A stretch of 64,000 nt of DNA from Acinetobacter silvestris (GCF_002135235.1 NZ_NEGB01000001.1:124001-188000); one strand, 5' to 3'. Numbered from the stretch's first letter, positions 10,809-20,020 are shown. Numbers and translations: made by a program. Notes: generated by a model from the sequence alone, not told the origin.

Positions 10809-11471
10809 ATGCCAGACCACGATCAACTCGATGCTCGACGCCCTTTGAAAGTACGAGGTAATCAGCTTAGTAAAAATTGTGCCAAATGGCTCAGTCAAAA
10901 ATCGATTACACCCAATCAAATTTCGATATTAAGTATTGTCTTTGCGCTATTTTCAGGCTTGTGTTTGCTGATGTCCGTACAGAATATTGCATACCGTTCC
11001 TGCTGGATGATTGCTGCAGCACTGTTTATTCAAGCGCGCTTACTGTGTAATTTATTTGATGGCATGGTCGCTATTGAAGGCGGAAAATCAACCGCTTCTG
11101 GTGAGTTATTTAATGATATTCCAGACCGTATTTCGGATCCGATCATTATCATTGCTGCGGGTTATTCTATTCTATCTGTCTCTTGGGGCGAAACATTGGG
11201 TTGGTTGGCAGCACTACTGGCCGTATTAACCGCCTATGTACGTACACTGGCCGTTTCTATTGGTGCACCCTCAAACTTTACAGGTCCTATGGCAAAGCAA
11301 CACCGCATGGCATTACTGACTGTCAGCTGTATCGCGGTCGCAATTGAGTATTATTTTTGGCAACAAGATTACGCCATGCTGATTGCTTTAATCCTCATGA
11401 ATATCGGTTGTGCTTGGACCTTACTGCGACGTACTGCCGCAGCCTATCAATATCTAGAGAATCCAAACTAG
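10809..11471 (+). CDS. CDP-alcohol phosphatidyltransferase family protein with a divergent active-site motif
   Basis: 220 aa, multi-span. This family transfers a phospho-alcohol group between a CDP-linked lipid or polyol and a hydroxyl acceptor in the membrane. The canonical signature is D-x2-D-G-x2-A-R-x8-G-x3-D-x3-D. Here the aligned stretch NLFDGMVAIE...GELFNDIPD keeps D84, G85, A88, G98 and D106. It has Asn81 for the first Asp, Ile89 for the Arg and Asn102 for the third Asp. The spacing is exact and the fold is probably preserved, including a later GPMAKQHRM block. I chose the ATG at 10809 because a longer ORF from 10710 overlaps the preceding gene. It probably forms an operon with the gene at 10361. 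The substrate cannot be told from sequence. Confidence 0.75.
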   Translation: MPDHDQLDARRPLKVRGNQLSKNCAKWLSQKSITPNQISILSIVFALFSGLCLLMSVQNIAYRSCWMIAAALFIQARLLCNLFDGMVAIEGGKSTASGELFNDIPDRISDPIIIIAAGYSILSVSWGETLGWLAALLAVLTAYVRTLAVSIGAPSNFTGPMAKQHRMALLTVSCIAVAIEYYFWQQDYAMLIALILMNIGCAWTLLRRTAAAYQYLENPN

Positions 11472-11580
11472 CGTTTATGATCATGATCAAGCTCATTTTC
11501 GCCCCACTTAAACCCGCTCAACTTTAAATTTTAAAGTTCAGCCCCACTACTTATTTAATCCATTATTTTTGAGAATTACT

Positions 11581-12282
11581 ATGCGCGTAGATATTTGGTC
11601 AGATGTGGTCTGTCCGTTTTGCTATATCGGCAAAAAGCGTTTAGAACATGTCGCTGCTGAGGCTGGAATTGACTTAGAGATCATTTGGCATAGCTTCGAA
11701 CTTGATCCAAATGCACCTGCAAAACACGATACATCCAATACTGAACGTCTAGCGAAAAAGTATGGTCGTACCATTGAACAAACACAAGAAATGGAACGAA
11801 ATATCGCTCAAGTTTCGGCAGAAGAAGGCATCCAATTTAACTGGGAACAAGCCAATTCTGGAAATACATTTGATGCACATCGTATTATCCATCTTGCACA
11901 AAGCAAAGGACTGGGCAATGAAGCAGAAGAAGCTTTTTTTCATGCCTATATGACTGAAGGCATGTCGATTGGTGAGCGCGAAACGGTTGAAGATGTGGCG
12001 TCACGCATTGGACTAGATCATACTGAAGTTGAATATGTACTAGATTCCGAAGAATTTGCAGATTTCGTGCATCATGATGAAAAAATTGCCCGTGAACAAT
12101 TACAAGTAACTGGCGTACCTTTCTTTGTTTTTGATCAGCGACTGGCGCTTTCAGGTGCACAGCCACGTGAAGTATTTTTACAGGTCATGCAACAAGCACT
12201 TTCAACGGCTAAAAGCGATGATATTGTCCAAGAAGATGCTCCAACTTGCCATGATGATTCCTGTGATATATCAACAAAATAA
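11581..12282 (+). CDS. DsbA-family (FrnE-like) thiol oxidoreductase
   Basis: 233 aa thioredoxin-fold protein of the 2-hydroxychromene-2-carboxylate isomerase/DsbA group. The N-terminus MRVDIWSDVVCPFCYIGKKR has the redox motif C11-P-F-C14 and the WSD/CPFCYIGK signature of FrnE. The cis-Pro loop is GVPFFVF in the C-terminal part. There is no signal peptide, so it is cytoplasmic, unlike classical DsbA. A C-terminal tail with three Cys (PTCHDDSCDIS) might bind metal or take part in thiol exchange. The ATG at 11581 is favoured over 11569 because MRVDIWSD matches the family start. It reads alone; a hairpin and a terminator lie downstream. Confidence 0.85.
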   Translation: MRVDIWSDVVCPFCYIGKKRLEHVAAEAGIDLEIIWHSFELDPNAPAKHDTSNTERLAKKYGRTIEQTQEMERNIAQVSAEEGIQFNWEQANSGNTFDAHRIIHLAQSKGLGNEAEEAFFHAYMTEGMSIGERETVEDVASRIGLDHTEVEYVLDSEEFADFVHHDEKIAREQLQVTGVPFFVFDQRLALSGAQPREVFLQVMQQALSTAKSDDIVQEDAPTCHDDSCDISTK

Positions 12283-12333
12283 GTTTTAAATCAGATCCTT
12301 CCCAACCTCCGCAATAGCATGACAGTCAATACA

Positions 12334-12366
12334 CCTATTTTTGCAATGCAGCGTTGCAAAAATAGG
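12334..12366. repeat. Perfect 13-bp inverted repeat
   Basis: Arms CCTATTTTTGCAA (12334-12346) and TTGCAAAAATAGG (12354-12366) with loop TGCAGCG. It sits 52 bp past the FrnE-like stop. No T run follows on either strand, so it is not a standard terminator. Confidence 0.8.
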
Positions 12367-12459
12367 ATTGTTAAGATAATTCATCTTCATTAGAATACTT
12401 GGCTTAATTTACGTATTTATGCGCTGTAGTTTCTTATTTTTCTTATTCTATAAGACTGA

Positions 12460-12485
12460 AATCCTCCACTTTGGGGGATTTTTAG
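12460..12485 (+). terminator. Intrinsic terminator
   Basis: AATCCTCC-acttt-GGGGGATT followed by TTT. It is 180 bp beyond the FrnE-like gene, so it may end readthrough past the first hairpin or a separate short transcript. Confidence 0.65.
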
Positions 12486-12949
12486 TATGTATCACTTTTA
12501 AATTTTTCAGCTCATTTAAAAACTTAAATTCTGTAGCAGACTCTCAATATTTCAAATGATAATGTTATTCAAGTAAAAGCTTTTTCAATAAAATTCATCC
12601 GATATGCATACAACTCTTCAAGCTTGCCTTTAACTCTATCCGATCAGCATAAATCATGACTACCATTAGCATTAAAACTTACATAGTTGTTAACTAAACA
12701 AGCCTTATAGTGAATGCATAAAAATACTATAACAATTAAATCAATTACTTAATTAACAAAAATCACACTACTGAATAGAATCACTGAGTTATAATATTTT
12801 TTATACGGTTCAAGGCTTTATTTTCAAAGCCAAGTTTGATAAAACTAAGTAAATCTTATTATTTCAACGGTTATAACAAAACCACCTTCACATTTTAAGT
12901 ATTGATTAGTTTCTAAACCTATAAATCCAATATTAGAAAAAGAGGGACT

Positions 12950-14083
12950 ATGTATAAAGACAAAATTCGCTTATTTTCAAAGCAATATTCTGCCCTATTG
13001 CTCGGCTGTTTCTTTAGTGCTTATAGCTGTGCACAAAATACTGATGATGCCACTTCAAATGCGAATACAGAAGTCAGCGCCTCACTAAACCAAAATCATT
13101 TGGGATGGTTAAGCTATATTCCAAAAATAATTGATGCAACCCCTACGATACTACCTGAACAATCTAATCTCCCATTTGTTCCAACCACCACCGAAACTGA
13201 AGATCTGACCTGGGCAGATCATACACAGAAATCCATTCGAAATTGGGCAGATCAGACAGCCATAAAAATGGATCATTGGTTTGGCGACAGTAATCCAGAT
13301 AAACCAGCAACTGCAACGCTGCGAATCTTGGCTGATAACAGTTGGAATAAGTATGATCATTATGAAATTCAACCCAGAATTCGCGGGAAAATCCGACTGC
13401 CAACTTTGGAAAAACGCTTAAGTGTGGTATTTGGAGATGACTCTCTCGATAATGAAATTTACAATAATATTGCGATCACCAATGAAAATACGGATACCGC
13501 TACAAATAAAAATATAGATCGTAAGCAAATTAAAGATGACAACAGTTCCATTGCGCTCCGTTGGTCACAAATGAGTAAAAAACTGCCTTTTGACGTGGAT
13601 GCCGATCTCGGAATCCGTTCCGGCAGTGATATTTATGCTCGTTTAAAAGCGGAAAAAGATTGGACTTTATCTAATAATTTTTCATTCCATGCAGAACAAA
13701 TTTACCGTTATGGAATCAAAAGTGAAAATTATTTAAGAACCAATTTGGAACTGACCCATGCACGCCCCAATCAAGCCTTCTTATCCAGCCAGTTCAATTT
13801 GACTTATGCCGATGAACAAGAGGATCATTTAACTTGGGATAACCGTATTTATCGACAGCATCAGTTTTTTCAAAATAATCGGTTTAACTATGGGATCTAT
13901 ACTGGTGGTTACTACAATGACAGTGACCTGCGTTTAAATAGTTGGGGACCTTTTATATCTTGGCGACAACCCTTATGGCGTGAATGGTTTTTTGTACAAG
14001 GTGACTTAAACTATTTTAATGATCATCGTGAAGATCGGAGCAATTTTGTCAGTGCATTGGTTCGCTTAGAGGCCCTGTTTTAG
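12950..14083 (+). CDS. Outer-membrane beta-barrel-like protein, paralog 1
   Basis: 377 aa. The N-terminus MYKDKIRLFSKQYSALLLGC looks like a signal peptide, with either a weak lipobox (LLGC) or a type I site after SCA. From about residue 115 the sequence has the alternating polar/aromatic pattern of beta-strands (IQPRIRGKIRLP, YARLKAEKDWTL, SQFNLTYADE, LNSWGPFISWRQPLW). It ends in LEALF, a terminal Phe as in outer-membrane barrels. AGAGGGACT lies just ahead of the ATG. The C-terminal ~170 residues are clearly paralogous to the next gene. Function unknown; export to the outer membrane is inferred from composition. Confidence 0.7.
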   Translation: MYKDKIRLFSKQYSALLLGCFFSAYSCAQNTDDATSNANTEVSASLNQNHLGWLSYIPKIIDATPTILPEQSNLPFVPTTTETEDLTWADHTQKSIRNWADQTAIKMDHWFGDSNPDKPATATLRILADNSWNKYDHYEIQPRIRGKIRLPTLEKRLSVVFGDDSLDNEIYNNIAITNENTDTATNKNIDRKQIKDDNSSIALRWSQMSKKLPFDVDADLGIRSGSDIYARLKAEKDWTLSNNFSFHAEQIYRYGIKSENYLRTNLELTHARPNQAFLSSQFNLTYADEQEDHLTWDNRIYRQHQFFQNNRFNYGIYTGGYYNDSDLRLNSWGPFISWRQPLWREWFFVQGDLNYFNDHREDRSNFVSALVRLEALF

Positions 14084-14151
14084 TTTTTAAATATTTTTTA
14101 AGAAATTCTAAGTATACTAAACAAAAAATTGGATCACTTGTATTGATCTAA

Positions 14152-15102
14152 ATGTTATTTTATCGCTTAGCATCTTCTAAAACCATGATTCTACTGTTTA
14201 TATTACTGAGCGGTATAATTTTATTTTGCCTACATATTGATGACTTATCTGCTACAACTCCAAAAGTTCGGATTGTATATTCTCTTCAATATTCCATCCG
14301 TCATTTTAATTTTAGCCCCATATCTGCCTGTCAGCTTAAACAAAGCAAGTTAAAATCAACACAAAATGGTGACATGACGGTTGATAGCATTGATGACAAT
14401 ACACCAGTAACAGAAGAATATATTCAATCACTGCTGCAAGTTTTTGGTGCAGATTCACTGCAACAACGAACTCAGCAGACCGAACAATTAAATCCGAAAC
14501 CACACGATCAATTTTCTTCGAAAATACAGAAAAATCAGTCAAAATTTCAGAAAAAAAGTCGCTCTGATCTTATTACTGAGACCTTATCTAGCTTGTCACA
14601 GCTACTCCCTTTTAAAAATGATATGCGCTTAGGTTCAAATTCAAATCAAGATGTCTATGTTCAACTCAATGCATCTCAAAATTGGAATATTGATCAAAAC
14701 TTAAAATTAGACACTTCCCAAACCTATCGCTATGGCGTAGACAATAAAAACTTCTTTAATACCAAACTGAAACTCAGCCATACTCAATCTCAAATCGCCT
14801 CAGCTTATAGCCAATTTAATCTGACTTATATGAACCATGAAGATGAAAACTTTATTTGGGAAGACCGAACTTATCAAAAATATCAATTTTTAAAAAATCA
14901 TTCGCTAATTTTAGGCATGTATAGCAGTGGTTATTATGATAAAGAAATGACCTTAAATAGTTGGGGACCGTATCTTTCATGGCAGCAACCCATATGGCGC
15001 AACTGGTTATACATTCAAAGTGATTTGAATTATTACAATAACAAGCAAAATGCCCTTGATCATACATTCGGAAGTCGTTTGGGCTTTGAGCTGCACTTTT
15101 AA
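14152..15102 (+). CDS. Outer-membrane beta-barrel-like protein, paralog 2
   Basis: 316 aa. The C-terminal half aligns with the upstream gene along its length: TYRYGV versus IYRYGI, the shared SQFNLTY, and LNSWGPYLSWQQPIW versus LNSWGPFISWRQPLW. It ends in ELHF, again with a terminal Phe. The N-terminal third is weaker: YSLQYSIRHFNFSP and VFGADSL match YEIQPRIRGKIRLP and VFGDDSL, but the spacing differs and a Gln/Lys-rich polar linker (about 95-140) intervenes. A hydrophobic segment at residues 12-30 could be a signal. The ATG at 14152 has no obvious Shine-Dalgarno sequence; ATG at 14185 is an alternative. The spacing (68 bp) suggests co-transcription. It may be a degenerating duplicate. Confidence 0.65.
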   Translation: MLFYRLASSKTMILLFILLSGIILFCLHIDDLSATTPKVRIVYSLQYSIRHFNFSPISACQLKQSKLKSTQNGDMTVDSIDDNTPVTEEYIQSLLQVFGADSLQQRTQQTEQLNPKPHDQFSSKIQKNQSKFQKKSRSDLITETLSSLSQLLPFKNDMRLGSNSNQDVYVQLNASQNWNIDQNLKLDTSQTYRYGVDNKNFFNTKLKLSHTQSQIASAYSQFNLTYMNHEDENFIWEDRTYQKYQFLKNHSLILGMYSSGYYDKEMTLNSWGPYLSWQQPIWRNWLYIQSDLNYYNNKQNALDHTFGSRLGFELHF

Positions 15103-15120
15103 AGAAGATCAACCAACATA

Positions 15121-15150
15121 AAAAAGGGCTATATCTCATAGCCCTTTTTT
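15121..15150. terminator. Bidirectional intrinsic terminator
   Basis: AAAAAGGGCTAT-atctc-ATAGCCCTTTTTT between the convergent paralog 2 and htpG; T runs exist on both strands. Confidence 0.9.
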
Positions 15151-15159
15151 ACTTCAATA

Positions 15160-17079
15160 TTATTTCAATAATAAGTTATTAATGCGTTTTACATATTCAG
15201 CAGGATCTTCAGGTAAACCGCCCTCTGCAATCACCGCTTGATCAAAAATCACATTGGCTAAATCGTCAAATTGAGCAGAACCTTGTAATTTTTGCACCAA
15301 AGGATGCTCCGGATTAATTTCCAAAATTGGCTTACTTTCAGGAACAGCTTGTCCTGCCTGTTTCAACATCCGCACCAATTGTGGCGACAACTCGCCTTCA
15401 CTCGTCACTAAACAAGCAGGCGAATCGACTAAACGCGTGGTAACACGGACTTGACTTGTTTTGGCTTTCAAAGCGGCTGTAAGCTGCTCTACAACAGGCT
15501 TAAATTGTTCAGCAGCCGCTTCCAGTGCTTGCTTCTCTTCAGCATCTTGCAAGTCGCCTAAGTCAACAGCACCTTTAGAGACGTTTTGCATTGGTGTACC
15601 GTCAAATTCATGCACGAATTCCATCGCCCATTCATCCACACGATCAGCCATCAATAGAACTTCAATGCCTTTTTTCTTAAACAGTTCCAATTGTGGTGAA
15701 TTTTTTGCAGCATTTAAGCTATCTGCAGTCACATAATAAATCGCTTTTTGCCCTTCTTTCATTCGCGCTTTGTAATCGGCCAATGAGGTTGAAATTTCAT
15801 CACTGGTCGACGTCGAGAAGCGAAGTAATTTTAAAATGCGTTCACGATTGCTCTGATCTTCACCTAAGCCTTCTTTCAGTACTGAACCAAATTCAGCATA
15901 GAAAGTTTTGAATTTTTCCTGATCAACAACATCTTCTGATTTTGTCAAACCATCCAACATGGTTAAGACACGACGGGCATTACCTTCACGAATAGTTTTA
16001 ACATCACGGCTTTCTTGTAACAGCTCACGACTCACATTCAGAGGAAGATCTGCACTATCAACCACACCTTGCACAAAACGTAGATAATTTGGAATAAGGT
16101 TGTCCGCCTCATCCATAATAAAGACACGTTTTACATACAGTTTAATGCCCGCTTTGGCTTCACGAGTGAAAATATTACTTGCAGCCTTGCTCGGAACATA
16201 CAATAACTGCGTATATTCAGTACTACCTTCAACACGGTTATGCGCCCAAGCCAATGGTGCATCAAAGTCATGGGTTAAGTTTTTATAAAACTCAATGTAC
16301 TGCTCTTCTGTAATTTCATTCTTATTACGTGTCCATAAAGCACTGGCTGAGTTAATGACTTCCCACTCATCCGTCTTGACCATTTGACCCGGTTTTGACT
16401 CTTCCCCTTCAGCAACTTCTTCTTGTTGCCAAACTTCTTTCTGCATTTCTATCGGCAAGCTAATATGATCAGAATACTTATTAATAATCTGTTTAACTTT
16501 GTGCGACTCTAAATACTCAAGTGCATCATCACGTAAATGTAGAATAATATCGGTACCACGTGATGCTTTATTGATTTGCTCAACTTCAAAATCACCTGTA
16601 CCTGCACTAATCCAGCGAACACCTTCAGATGCTGGAAGCCCTGCATGACGTGATTCCACGGTAATTTTTTCAGCAACAATAAAACCTGAATAAAAACCAA
16701 CACCAAACTGGCCAATCAGTTGCGCATCGGCTTTTTGATCACCAGAGAGTTTCGACATGAAATCTTTGGTACCTGATTTTGCAATGGTACCTAAATGATC
16801 AATTGCTTCTTGTTGACTCAAACCAATTCCATTATCTGAAATAGTAATGGTTTTAAGTTCTTTATCTAGGCTAACGCGAACATGCAAGTCCGGATCATTT
16901 TCATAATATTCAGGATGATTGATACCTTCAAAACGTAGTTTGTCACACGCATCCGAGGCATTAGAAATCAATTCACGTAGAAAAATATCTGGGTTTGAAT
17001 AAAGAGAATGCGTCACTAAATGTAACAGCTGTGCCACTTCAGCTTGAAAACTATGTTTTTGTGTACTCTGTTCGCTCAT
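15160..17079 (-). CDS. htpG: Molecular chaperone HtpG (Hsp90)
   Basis: 639 aa cytosolic ATP-dependent chaperone that forms homodimers and acts with DnaK on late folding steps. The N-terminal GHKL ATPase domain shows [25 protein letters not shown] and [14 protein letters not shown] in the correct order; the middle domain has [12 protein letters not shown] with the catalytic Arg loop, and the C-terminal dimerisation region is present. Length is normal for bacterial HtpG. AAGGAGTG stands just upstream of the ATG. It is monocistronic, with its terminator at 15121-15150. Confidence 0.97.
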   Translation of the reverse strand: MSEQSTQKHSFQAEVAQLLHLVTHSLYSNPDIFLRELISNASDACDKLRFEGINHPEYYENDPDLHVRVSLDKELKTITISDNGIGLSQQEAIDHLGTIAKSGTKDFMSKLSGDQKADAQLIGQFGVGFYSGFIVAEKITVESRHAGLPASEGVRWISAGTGDFEVEQINKASRGTDIILHLRDDALEYLESHKVKQIINKYSDHISLPIEMQKEVWQQEEVAEGEESKPGQMVKTDEWEVINSASALWTRNKNEITEEQYIEFYKNLTHDFDAPLAWAHNRVEGSTEYTQLLYVPSKAASNIFTREAKAGIKLYVKRVFIMDEADNLIPNYLRFVQGVVDSADLPLNVSRELLQESRDVKTIREGNARRVLTMLDGLTKSEDVVDQEKFKTFYAEFGSVLKEGLGEDQSNRERILKLLRFSTSTSDEISTSLADYKARMKEGQKAIYYVTADSLNAAKNSPQLELFKKKGIEVLLMADRVDEWAMEFVHEFDGTPMQNVSKGAVDLGDLQDAEEKQALEAAAEQFKPVVEQLTAALKAKTSQVRVTTRLVDSPACLVTSEGELSPQLVRMLKQAGQAVPESKPILEINPEHPLVQKLQGSAQFDDLANVIFDQAVIAEGGLPEDPAEYVKRINNLLLK

Positions 17080-17173
17080 AAATCACTCCTTAAATACATC
17101 ACAATCTTGTTATCGAATGCTTAATGAATTGGAGTGTGGCGTTGATTTTTCAATAGCAAAATCAAATTTTTTA

Positions 17174-17521
17174 TTAAAAAGGACCTTGCTGATAAATATG
17201 GTTCATATAGATATCGAGTTTTTGCTGACGCATTTTATAAACATCCGTTAAACACGCAACATTATCTTGGCATTGATCAAGCAATTCTTGCCATTTCACT
17301 TGCTGATCCTGAATGACACCTCGGGTGCCCATCGCGACCAGTTTGCGAACAATATTATAGGTTGTCGCCATTTTAACATCTGCATCATTTAAAGACCGAT
17401 GTTCACATATTGCATTTTCTGTTTTAGTTTTTGCCCATTCACACTTAAAACTCGCGGCATGAATATTCAAAGAAACAAGCAATAAATTAAAAGTTATGAA
17501 GGTAAAAATTATTTTTTTCAT
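17174..17521 (-). CDS. Small exported LprI-like (DUF1311) protein
   Basis: 115 aa with a Sec signal peptide (KKIIFTFITFNLLLVSLNIHA, cleavage after HAA or so). The mature part has the DUF1311/LprI pattern: F-x-C, KTENAIC, a conserved DADVKM helix, and a second Cys pair in LDQCQDNVACL, with a closing R-x2-KL. Members of this family include inhibitors of vertebrate-type lysozyme. The inhibitor role is inferred from the family only. It is a single-gene unit on the minus strand between htpG and the OmpW-like gene. Confidence 0.7.
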   Translation of the reverse strand: MKKIIFTFITFNLLLVSLNIHAASFKCEWAKTKTENAICEHRSLNDADVKMATTYNIVRKLVAMGTRGVIQDQQVKWQELLDQCQDNVACLTDVYKMRQQKLDIYMNHIYQQGPF

Positions 17522-17610
17522 ATCATTAATTCCAGTTCAATGAAGGAATCGTGCGAAGCATTAAACTCTATCTAATCAAATTTCTTCAATTATTTTAATC
17601 ATACCGCAAT

Positions 17611-17643
17611 AAAAAAAACCTCAGTATATCTCTGAGGTTTTTT
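17611..17643. terminator. Intrinsic terminator after the OmpW-family gene
   Basis: AAAACCTCAG-tatatct-CTGAGGTTTTTT. The A run before the stem makes it bidirectional; it ends the minus-strand OmpW-family gene. Confidence 0.85.
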
Positions 17644-17660
17644 AACGATTATTTTTGAAA

Positions 17661-18245
17661 TTAGAATTTATAGCTATAACCCAATGTATACACAATTGGA
17701 TCAATATCTAAATCAAACTTAGTACCATCAACCAAAGTGACTTCTGGACTCAATTGAGCATAACGTACATCCACATAAACACCCCAGTTTTTTGCATCTG
17801 CAGGTTGGAAGTTAAAGCCCACTTGACCCGCGACACCAAAGGCTTCTTTAACATCTTTGGCTACCCCTTCTTCATCCCACGCAATAAATGCGGTACCACC
17901 AAGACCCACATAGGGAGTAAAGCGGGTCATATTTTTAAAATTATATTTTGCGGTAATTGTCGGTGGTAAATGTTTAATTTTTGCCACTTTGGTATCATTC
18001 AATAAAACATCATGGCTCACGGGCGTTGCCAATAATAATTCAGCAGAAAATGGCGTATCACCAAAAAAATATTCAACTGATGGCGTAAATGCCAGCTCAT
18101 TATCGGCCTTAACCACAACACCAGGAGCAATACTCGTATCATTGGTTGATGCGATGGCTGAAGCCCCAACTTTCACTTGCCATTGCCCCGCCATTGCCGA
18201 AGCAGACATTCCCAACAATAGAATAAAAGCAGTTTTTTTTAACAT
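17661..18245 (-). CDS. OmpW family outer membrane protein
   Basis: 194 aa from the ATG at 18245, preceded by TTGGGGTG. The signal peptide MLKKTAFILLLGMSASAMAG is cleaved after AMA. The mature protein begins GQWQVKVGASAI, contains the family features PSVEYFFGD, LPPTITAKYNF and YVGLGGTAF, and ends YTLGYSYKF with the terminal Phe required for barrel assembly. OmpW-type proteins form narrow eight-stranded barrels for small hydrophobic molecules. It could be named ompW, but several paralogs occur in Acinetobacter, so I leave the symbol open. A large inverted repeat lies upstream at 18399-18430. Confidence 0.88.
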   Translation of the reverse strand: MLKKTAFILLLGMSASAMAGQWQVKVGASAIASTNDTSIAPGVVVKADNELAFTPSVEYFFGDTPFSAELLLATPVSHDVLLNDTKVAKIKHLPPTITAKYNFKNMTRFTPYVGLGGTAFIAWDEEGVAKDVKEAFGVAGQVGFNFQPADAKNWGVYVDVRYAQLSPEVTLVDGTKFDLDIDPIVYTLGYSYKF

Positions 18246-18566
18246 TTCAAACACCCCAAGGAAGAATAAAGACAACAAAAAATAAACATTTATTAATAAT
18301 AGACATGAGTTTAATTAATATGCAACAAATATTAATTTACGTTATTTGTATTTATTTATAAACAATTGATAATAATATATATTTATTTTAATCAGACCAA
18401 CATAGTTGGTTTTAAAAAACCAACTATGTTAATCAATATTTTTATTATATCTGAGTGCTAAACTTGGTTTTATTATAATCCACCCTTTAATAGTCATTTA
18501 AAATACATCTATTAATATTCTAGGTGAAATTAAACTAAACCCAAGACATAAAAATATTAATTTGAA
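18246..18566. other. Intergenic region with a large palindrome
   Basis: 321 bp of very AT-rich DNA between the antiporter gene and the OmpW-family gene on the same strand. It holds the 32-bp palindrome at 18399-18430 and presumably the promoter of the OmpW-family gene. No ORF. Confidence 0.5.
18399..18430. repeat. Perfect 15-bp inverted repeat
   Basis: AACATAGTTGGTTTT and its exact reverse complement AAAACCAACTATGTT are separated by AA. The left arm also holds ACCAAC-ata-GTTGGT, so two alternative hairpins can form. It lies downstream of the antiporter gene and upstream of the OmpW-family gene. No long T run follows on the minus strand, so termination is plausible but not certain. Confidence 0.75.
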
Positions 18567-19940
18567 TTAAAGCACCATTGCTGCAATCCACCCAAACACC
18601 AATAATGGAATATTAAAATGTAAGAACGTCGGAATAACACTATCTTTCATATGGTCATGTTGTCCATCCATATTCAGGCCAGAAGTCGGGCCTAAAGTTG
18701 AATCTGAGGCAGGTGAACCCGCATCCCCCAAAGCAGCGGCTGTACCAATAATCGCAATCGTCGCCATCGGGCTAAAACCAAATTGAATACAAAGTGGTAC
18801 ATAAATAATTGCTAAAATAGGCACTGTCGAAAAAGAAGAACCAATACCTAAAGTAATCAGCAAACCAATCAGCAACATTAAGAAAGCAGCTAAAGCCTTA
18901 CTATCCCCAATCAAATGAACAGATGCCTCAACCAAGGCAGGCACTTGATTCGTAGCTTCAATAACCGCAGCAAAACCTTGTGCAGCAATCATAATAAAGC
19001 CGACCAATGCCATCATCCGCATACCGGTAATAATGACATCATCCGCTTCTTTCCATTTAAAAATGCCCGCACAACTCAAAATCGCCACACCGACCAATCC
19101 TGCAAGAATCATGGAATCTGAATACAATTGCACCGTTAGTGTTGCCATCACTGCAAAAGCAGCCATAAATATCGTGAATTTAGCAATTTTCGGCACGGTA
19201 TCATCCGCTTCATCGGCGGTCATTTCACCTGTGATGCTGTGAACTTTTTCTTCAACTTGAATGTCTTGGTAATAACGTGGTTTACGATAACTGATAAATA
19301 ATGCAACCAACAAACCCACAAACATGCCTGATACAGGAATCATCATCGCATACGGAATTTGTTCATTATTAATCACAAACCCATACGGTTTACCAAAGAT
19401 ATTAATGTTTTGCGCCAAAATATCATTTAGAAAAATTGCACCGAACCCGACAGGAATCAGCATATACGTTGCACACAAACCAAAAGTTAATAAGCAAGTT
19501 ACTGCGCGTCGATCAAGATTTAAATGATTGAATACCCCCAATAAAGGCGGAATTAATACTGGAATAAATGCGATATGTACAGGAATTAAATTTTGAGAAG
19601 AGACAGCAGCTAAAGCGATGGTCACAAAAATGATATATTTCACTTTATTTTGCGATTTACTATCACTATCTGCTTTTAAAGTTTGAATCAACTTATAAGC
19701 CAGTAAATCAGGTAACCCTGAACGTGCCAAAGCCAAAGCGAAAGCACCTAGCACACCGTAAGCTAAAGCAATTTTAGCGCCACCACCCAAACCATTATTA
19801 AATGCCTCCAAAGTCCCCTGAAGGCCTAAACCAGCCAATAGTCCACCAGTCAGGGCACCAATAATGAGTGCAAAAACAACAGGTACACGAGCTAAAGAAA
19901 GCCCGAACATGACCACGATAGCAGCGATAATTGCAATCAT
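18567..19940 (-). CDS. Na+/H+ antiporter family protein (YuiF/NhaC-like)
   Basis: 457 aa inner-membrane protein with about 11-12 helices. It resembles the NhaC-superfamily group containing B. subtilis YuiF: the C-terminal block GDAGSPASDSTLGPTSG, then DGQHDHMKDSVIPTFLHFNI, is diagnostic, and the N-terminal half has GGGAKIALAYGVLGAFALAL. A hydrophilic loop of about 25 residues near position 235 (EEKVHSITGEMTADEADD) separates two halves. Whether it exchanges sodium or carries an amino acid is unknown for this subgroup. Its upstream neighbour, the hydrolase gene, has its own terminator at 20021-20049. Confidence 0.82.
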   Translation of the reverse strand: MIAIIAAIVVMFGLSLARVPVVFALIIGALTGGLLAGLGLQGTLEAFNNGLGGGAKIALAYGVLGAFALALARSGLPDLLAYKLIQTLKADSDSKSQNKVKYIIFVTIALAAVSSQNLIPVHIAFIPVLIPPLLGVFNHLNLDRRAVTCLLTFGLCATYMLIPVGFGAIFLNDILAQNINIFGKPYGFVINNEQIPYAMMIPVSGMFVGLLVALFISYRKPRYYQDIQVEEKVHSITGEMTADEADDTVPKIAKFTIFMAAFAVMATLTVQLYSDSMILAGLVGVAILSCAGIFKWKEADDVIITGMRMMALVGFIMIAAQGFAAVIEATNQVPALVEASVHLIGDSKALAAFLMLLIGLLITLGIGSSFSTVPILAIIYVPLCIQFGFSPMATIAIIGTAAALGDAGSPASDSTLGPTSGLNMDGQHDHMKDSVIPTFLHFNIPLLVFGWIAAMVL

Positions 19941-20020
19941 AAGAAAAGGGTTTTGAAAAAAAGAGGTATTTTATCAGAGATTAATCTTTTAATTTACTCA
20001 TCTGTCCTGTTTCACGCATA

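Larger units (their letters stand above)
12283..12949. other. Long AT-rich intergenic region with two hairpins
   Basis: 667 bp between the FrnE-like gene and the first outer-membrane-like paralog. It contains a perfect inverted repeat (12334-12366), a terminator (12460-12485) and, at 12705-12732, a 7-bp inverted repeat TTATAGT/ACTATAA. The last ~450 bp are very AT-rich and probably hold the promoter of the gene at 12950. No ORF is convincing. Confidence 0.5.
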
